This document shows, one piece after another, positions 59,865-64,000 of a stretch of 64,000 nt of DNA. The stretch comes from JBGPGW01 sp046349515 (GTDB lineage Bacteria; Pseudomonadota; Alphaproteobacteria; CADEGL01). The DNA is taken from positions 7,813-71,812 of the forward strand of contig JAXMCE010000016.1 of the NCBI GenBank assembly GCA_046349515.1. Direction: 5' to 3'. Numbering within the stretch: the stretch's first letter is position 1; each line of letters begins with the position of its first letter. The notes under the pieces were generated by a model. The model ran no database searches. It was not told the DNA's origin and was given only the letters and a program-made list of their open reading frames with translations. A program made the position numbers and the translations under genes.

Positions 59865-59988
59865 GGCGTCCTCCCCTCGAGCGCGGGCCGATGCATGCGG
59901 CCCTTTCGCGGCTAGTATGGCGCGCCGATCAAGGCGAGGTCCAGAGCGACGCAGCCTCACGCACGCGACTGGTCGATGACCCTCTCAG

Positions 59989-60327
59989 TCACATGATCTT
60001 GGCTTCGAAGGGCAGGCGCCCCTCGCGATCCTCGATCTCGATAACCCAGAGATCGGGGTCGATCTTCCGGTTGCGCGCGATATAGGCGTCGGCCACCGCT
60101 TCCTCGACCGCCGTCGCTCCCGTCCCGCGGATCCAGGCGCGCCCACCCGCGACATCGCGCGTCTCGGCCAGGACGGTGCAGCCCTGCTCGAAACGGTTCA
60201 GCTTGACCAGCACGGCGCCGCCGTCCGGATCGCCCTTCTTCACGACCGTGACGGAGATGCCGTCGACATCACCCTGTCGCACGCAGGCCTTGACCCAGAT
60301 CGCTGTCTTGAGCCGCGGCTCGGTCAT
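59989..60327 (-). CDS. DUF1491 family protein
   Basis: A 112-residue cytosolic protein of the alphaproteobacterial DUF1491 family. It opens LKTAIWVKACVRQGDVDGIS and continues GGAVLVKLNRFEQGCTVLAE, ending with DPDLWVIEIEDREGRLPFEA. The mixed alpha/beta arrangement is compact. No catalytic motif is evident. It lies 6 bp downstream of the dimethylformamidase-like gene on the same strand; whether it belongs functionally there is uncertain, since this family also occurs without such genes. Confidence 0.88.
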   Translation of the reverse strand: MTEPRLKTAIWVKACVRQGDVDGISVTVVKKGDPDGGAVLVKLNRFEQGCTVLAETRDVAGGRAWIRGTGATAVEEAVADAYIARNRKIDPDLWVIEIEDREGRLPFEAKIM

Positions 60328-60333
60328 GGGCCT

Positions 60334-62580
60334 TCAGCCGCGCTCTTTCGCGGGAAGAAATGGTTTCGGGTCGATGAAGCGGCGGACGGCGTTGGTCATC
60401 ATCCGCGTGAGCAAGTTCTTGTAACCATCGATCGGCAGGGCACCGACGAAATTCATCGACCCGACGGACAGCACCGCACCGCCCGCCGGCGTCTCGAAGA
60501 AGGTGAGGTCCGAGCGGATCAGCTCCTCGACCGTACCCGGCCAGACATGGCTGAGACGGTCCTCATTGACGGGCTTGAATTCGGGATGATCGACGACGCC
60601 CACCGCCACGACGAGGGCGTGGGCCGGCGTGCCGAGCCGCACGTCGGCGCGGTCGAGCTCATGGCCGACCGCACCTCCCCCCATGAGCCCACGTTCACCC
60701 AGCGCGACGCCGGGCACCAATTCGCGCTCGAGCCCGGTCCTCAAGAACGAGACGCGCGGATGCATGATCCCCTCGACCGCTTTGTAGGGAAATCCCATAT
60801 AGATTCCCTGACTCGAGAAGCCGTTGCCGACGAGCCTGTGCGCCGGCCTGCCGAGGCGCCGCCACAAGCCGCCATAGCTGCCGTCGAAGGCGTGGTAGCT
60901 CTCGCCGACTTCCGTCGCCCACCGGCGAATGCCGCCCTCGGCACGGCGGATCTCGAGCGCATAGGGCGCTTCCTTGTGGAAGACGGTCTTCCAATAGAAT
61001 CCGTTGCCGCCGAGATAGAAGAGCCGCCCGCCCTGGGCGAGATAGGCTTCGAGCGCGTCCAACATTTCCGACGTGTAGTACTCCGGGTGCTGGCAGGTGA
61101 TGACGAGCGTATAGGGCTCAAGCAGCGCCGCGCCTTCGGTCTGGAGGTCGTGGTCGGAGACGATGTCATGGGCGAAGCCTTCGCGCGTCAGCCAGTCGAT
61201 GATGTAGCTGTCGACGTTGAGCCAATAGCAGCCGGAGGCATACTCGGCCGGATCCATCATCTCGAAGTGATTGACGCGCTTGTCGATCATGGGCCGCGCC
61301 ATGGTCGCGATCGACACGCCACTGCCATCGGAATGATCGTTGTAGGTCGAAAGGCCGAGCTCCGGATTGTCATCGGGGGTATGGGCGATGGCGCCCCACG
61401 CCTCTGCGCGGGCACGGTTCTGCGCACCGAAGCCGGGGCGAACGAACTGGCTGTAGATGTGATAGGTGACGGTTGGCAGGAGGATCGCGATCTTGGCCCT
61501 GGCCTGCGAATCCGCCGGCCGGACGACGAAGGGCACGTTGTCGAAACCGAGCTCGCTCTTGAGGTGAATCGCATAGAGACCGGAAGGCCAATGCTCCGGG
61601 ATGCGGATCTCGAGCGACGGCGTCCACCCGGCGTCGCCCAAATCATCGTCATGGAAATGGATGGCCCCCCATTCGGAGGGCCGGGCGGTCCAGCGATGCT
61701 CCTCGCCCGACCAGTTGGAGCCGGTCATGGCGCGCGTCGGCAGGTTCTCGACCGTGCCGTGGAATGCGTGGGGGCCCACATCGGCCACCTTGAGCGTCGG
61801 AATTCCGATCGAGAAATCCCAGCAGGCAAGAAGATGGGGCGTGCGGCTCGGCGGCACCGCACCTTTCTGCGCGGCGATCGCGAGGGAAGGCGCAGCACCC
61901 GACCAGATCGTCGGGCGCTCGAGCTTGCCGTTGTAATGGCACGAAGGAGATGAGGCCGGGTTCGGATCGAGGAGCGCGGCGAAGGCCGCGCGCCCCGCGC
62001 CGCCCACATGCACCTCCGGCGTCGAGACCGTGGCGCTCCCCTCATCGTCGAACAAGGGATGCGCCTCGCGCGGCACCTGGCCGACGGTGAGCTCGCGCGA
62101 GGACGGATCGAAGGCGAGCCAAACGTCGTACCAGGCCCGTTCGAGCACGACCTTCCCCGTCGCGACGCGCGCCGTGCCGCGCGCGCTGTCGAGCCGGGCG
62201 ACGATGCCGTCGCCGTCGAGTTCAAGCGAGAGGACTGCGCCCTCGGCACCGCGCCAGCTCACGACCGCCTGCCGTCCGCGCTTGGGCGTCGTCGGCCAGA
62301 TCGTCGCGGCGATGACGATGGCGCCCCTGCCGAGATCGAGCATCGGTAGGCGCACCCACGAGCCAAGATGGATGCGCTGGTCCTGCCCGTCATGCGAACC
62401 GTCCGTCTCATGCGGCATCGCTGCTTCGCGATAGCCGGGCCCGCGCGGATTGGGATCGCCGCACTGAATCCGCGCGATACGCGTCGTGAAGGGCCGCCCG
62501 CCGGCCGAGCTCACCATCAGCTTGAGCGTGCCGCCGGGTTTCGCGCTCCACCGGTCGACGTAGCCGAGAATCGGATGCAT
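60334..62580 (-). CDS. N,N-dimethylformamidase large (beta) subunit homologue
   Basis: A 748-residue homologue of the large subunit of N,N-dimethylformamidase, which hydrolyses an amide to an amine and formate at a mononuclear iron site. It has GYVDRWSAKPGGTLKLMVSS, a LamG-like beta domain (residues about 85-230) and SPSCHYNGKLERPTIWSG. The catalytic half has LLPTVTYHIYSQFVRPGFG, DPAEYASGCYWLNVDSYI, ITCQHPEYYTSEMLDALEAY and FYLGGNGFYWKTVFHKE. The Tyr-rich segments and HPE lie where the iron ligands of the characterised enzyme sit. No small-subunit (DmfA1) gene is visible nearby. GAAGGAC precedes the ATG at 62580. The substrate is probably not DMF itself, but a related amide. Confidence 0.88.
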   Translation of the reverse strand: MHPILGYVDRWSAKPGGTLKLMVSSAGGRPFTTRIARIQCGDPNPRGPGYREAAMPHETDGSHDGQDQRIHLGSWVRLPMLDLGRGAIVIAATIWPTTPKRGRQAVVSWRGAEGAVLSLELDGDGIVARLDSARGTARVATGKVVLERAWYDVWLAFDPSSRELTVGQVPREAHPLFDDEGSATVSTPEVHVGGAGRAAFAALLDPNPASSPSCHYNGKLERPTIWSGAAPSLAIAAQKGAVPPSRTPHLLACWDFSIGIPTLKVADVGPHAFHGTVENLPTRAMTGSNWSGEEHRWTARPSEWGAIHFHDDDLGDAGWTPSLEIRIPEHWPSGLYAIHLKSELGFDNVPFVVRPADSQARAKIAILLPTVTYHIYSQFVRPGFGAQNRARAEAWGAIAHTPDDNPELGLSTYNDHSDGSGVSIATMARPMIDKRVNHFEMMDPAEYASGCYWLNVDSYIIDWLTREGFAHDIVSDHDLQTEGAALLEPYTLVITCQHPEYYTSEMLDALEAYLAQGGRLFYLGGNGFYWKTVFHKEAPYALEIRRAEGGIRRWATEVGESYHAFDGSYGGLWRRLGRPAHRLVGNGFSSQGIYMGFPYKAVEGIMHPRVSFLRTGLERELVPGVALGERGLMGGGAVGHELDRADVRLGTPAHALVVAVGVVDHPEFKPVNEDRLSHVWPGTVEELIRSDLTFFETPAGGAVLSVGSMNFVGALPIDGYKNLLTRMMTNAVRRFIDPKPFLPAKERG

Positions 62581-62594
62581 GTCCTTCGACCCCG

Positions 62595-63395
62595 CTAGGA
62601 TGTTGACGTGCTCTCTCTGCCGCCCGCGCGCGCCGCATCGATGGGACAGCCGGCTGGCCGCTTGCGCCGGATGTAGTCCTTGAGGATCGCCTGGTAGCGC
62701 GCGCGGCCGAAGCTGTCGAAATGGCCGGCATGGACCGTCTCCACCGGCACGGGCAGGAGGCGTTCGACGCTCGCCACGTATTGATCCTCGTTCGAGTGGT
62801 AGAGGACGAGGTTGCCGATGCCGTACTCGCCATTGTGGACGACATCGCCCGAAAACATGATCCCGGTCTTGCGCTCGAAGATCGCGATCGAGCCGGGCGA
62901 GTGGCCAGGGATGTGGAGGACCTCGAAGGCGCGGTCGCCGAGGTCGATCACGTCGCCTTCACGGAGCGTGCGCGTCGCGGGCGCCGGACGAATCTCGAAG
63001 CTCCTCGCATCGAAGCCCTTGGGCGGCACCCCCTCGAACATGTCGTCGACGACATAGGGCTCGATCACCGTGTTGAAGCGCGTCGGGCGCGCGAGGATGT
63101 CGGCCTCGTCGGCATGGATCTGGCGATCCGCGAATTCGTAGTGCCCGCCGATATGATCGCAATGGCTGTGGCTGCCAACTGCCGCGACGGGCCGCTCGGT
63201 GAGCGCGGGTATCGAATGCAACAGGCTCACGATGCCGAAACCCGAATCGACGAGCATGTCGCGGTCGCGCCCCCGCACATGCCAGATGTTGCAGCGCCAG
63301 AACGGCTTGATTTCCGCTTCCCAGATGAGCGTCACGCCCTCGGCGAGCCGCTTCGACTTGAACCAACCTCCGGCATGCGACTGCTCGTGGTCCAT
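62595..63395 (-). CDS. MBL-fold metallo-hydrolase
   Basis: A 266-residue hydrolase of the metallo-beta-lactamase superfamily. The metal site is complete: VGSHSHCDHIGGHYEF (HxHxDH), IPGHSPGSIA, FSGDVVHNGEYG (bridging Asp) and the final VETVHAGHFDSFG. It lacks a signal peptide, so it is probably cytosolic, and its loops resemble glyoxalase II-like or lactonase members. It is 14 bp upstream of the dimethylformamidase homologue, so the two are likely co-transcribed and could act on successive intermediates. Its specific substrate is unknown. Confidence 0.88.
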   Translation of the reverse strand: MDHEQSHAGGWFKSKRLAEGVTLIWEAEIKPFWRCNIWHVRGRDRDMLVDSGFGIVSLLHSIPALTERPVAAVGSHSHCDHIGGHYEFADRQIHADEADILARPTRFNTVIEPYVVDDMFEGVPPKGFDARSFEIRPAPATRTLREGDVIDLGDRAFEVLHIPGHSPGSIAIFERKTGIMFSGDVVHNGEYGIGNLVLYHSNEDQYVASVERLLPVPVETVHAGHFDSFGRARYQAILKDYIRRKRPAGCPIDAARAGGRESTSTS

Positions 63396-63448
63396 GGGCG
63401 GCTCCTTCGCTGGTAACCCCCGATCTTAGTGGAGAGGCCCGGACGGAA

Positions 63449-64000
63449 TCACGGCCTCGCTTGCGGGGGCTCGATGGGGGTTCGGCCGGTGACGACGGCC
63501 GCGATCGCCATGGCGCCGAAAAGAAGCACCGCCGCGAGAAGGAACGGCGCCCCCGGCAGATGCCATGCCGCCAAGGGCCCGATGAAGGTCGCAAAGGTCC
63601 AGGTGAAAAGACCCGGGCCAAAGAGGCCCGCGATGCCCATCAGGCTGCTTTGAGCCCCTTGAAGCTGTCCCTGCGCGCTCGGGTCGACGCGCTGCGTCAT
63701 GAGGCCTTGCGCCGAGGGTCCGGCGAGCCCCCAGAGGGTCATCAAGGGAATGCCGATCCAGAACACGGGGCCGGTCTCGGCGAAGCCATAGACGGAGAAG
63801 CCGAGCGCGCCGAAGCCAAGGCCCGTCAGAAGGGCGCGCCGCTCGCCGAAGCGCGCGACGATGAGCCGGACCAGCCCGCCCTGCACGATGGCCGCGCAAA
63901 CACCGACGACGGCCAAGGTCAAGCCGACCATGCGCTCGTCCCAGCCGTAGCGATAGATCGCGTAGAGAACGAAGGTGCTGGGCAGGACGACATGCGCCAG
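63449..64000 (-). CDS. TCR/Tet-family MFS transporter, C-terminal part (runs off right edge)
   Basis: The C-terminal 180 residues of a 12-helix major facilitator. GWDERMVGLTLAVVGVCAAI, VQGGLVRLIVARFGERRALL, GIPLMTLWGLAGPSAQGLMT, RVDPSAQGQLQGAQSSLMGI and LFGPGLFTWTFATFIGPLA are diagnostic of the TetA(B/C)-like drug:H+ antiporter family. The frame is open to the window end, and the 5' portion is missing. It is the first visible gene of the minus-strand run ending in LcdH, 53 bp ahead of the MBL-fold gene. It could export or import the pathway's substrate. Resistance is not implied by family alone. Confidence 0.9.
   Translation of the reverse strand: MAHVVLPSTFVLYAIYRYGWDERMVGLTLAVVGVCAAIVQGGLVRLIVARFGERRALLTGLGFGALGFSVYGFAETGPVFWIGIPLMTLWGLAGPSAQGLMTQRVDPSAQGQLQGAQSSLMGIAGLFGPGLFTWTFATFIGPLAAWHLPGAPFLLAAVLLFGAMAIAAVVTGRTPIEPPQARP

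Noticed and set aside
63449..64000. Tetracycline-resistance determinant
   Set aside because: The fragment belongs to the Tet-like MFS family, but its chromosomal catabolic context and lack of mobile elements give no support for a resistance role.

Overview
This 64 kb window is a GC-rich, densely packed chromosomal segment of an alphaproteobacterium. The lineage call rests on gene content: a class II DAHP synthase, a fused petA-petB-petC cytochrome bc1 operon, alphaproteobacterial families (DUF1285, DUF1491, DUF4159), a ROSE-like RNA thermometer with an alphaproteobacterial-type sigma-32 promoter, and a prokaryotic class 1b AdoMet decarboxylase. A Rhodospirillales- or Hyphomicrobiales-like organism is plausible, but I cannot place it more finely. 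I see no phage, insertion sequence, CRISPR array or rRNA. One tRNA (Val-CAC) is present.

Layout. 1-12.2 kb: a minus-strand housekeeping run, in transcription order glmU-glmS (UDP-GlcNAc synthesis), a HAD dehalogenase, gabD, gor, class II DAHP synthase, pncB and nadE (NAD salvage; nadE runs off the left edge), with gph divergent from glmU. 12.3-24 kb: tRNA-Val, an LLM oxidoreductase, small membrane proteins, a benzoate-CoA-ligase-like enzyme divergent from an FAH-family hydrolase, a frameshifted relic of a flavin reductase, a DoeA-like M24 protein, an orphan LuxO-like sigma-54 regulator, and an SRAP protein. 23.4-31.6 kb: plus-strand metabolic genes (cysQ, Sua5, an FAD-linked dehydrogenase, an unrecognised ATP-grasp-like protein, an acyl-CoA dehydrogenase, speD, an APH-type kinase). 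31.6-41.9 kb: two small lipoproteins, a thermosensor-controlled hsp20, an mtnP-aldolase pair, the bc1 complex, trmL-hemF, two paralogous secreted proteins, then cca, a CoA pyrophosphatase and DUF1285. 42.5-49.4 kb: a four-gene moxR-DUF58-DUF4159-membrane protein operon. 49.5-56.3 kb: a DcaP-like porin, TPR proteins (one fused to a sulfotransferase), an S1C-like lipoprotein and a LysR regulator. 56.4-64 kb: pirin and a DODA-type dioxygenase, followed by a convergent minus-strand catabolic run: Tet-like MFS (partial), an MBL hydrolase, an N,N-dimethylformamidase large-subunit homologue, DUF1491, BKACE, and L-carnitine dehydrogenase.

How genes work together. SpeD feeds polyamine synthesis, which releases methylthioadenosine. 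The overlapping mtnP and class II aldolase genes look like a salvage route for that by-product. LcdH plus BKACE match the first two steps of carnitine degradation, and the upstream amidohydrolase-like genes suggest the run handles an amide or quaternary-amine substrate. The most notable non-coding element is the sigma-32 promoter followed by a three-hairpin ROSE-type thermometer before hsp20. Most long plus-strand ORFs opposite the minus-strand genes in the first 15 kb are GC-rich shadows and were left out.
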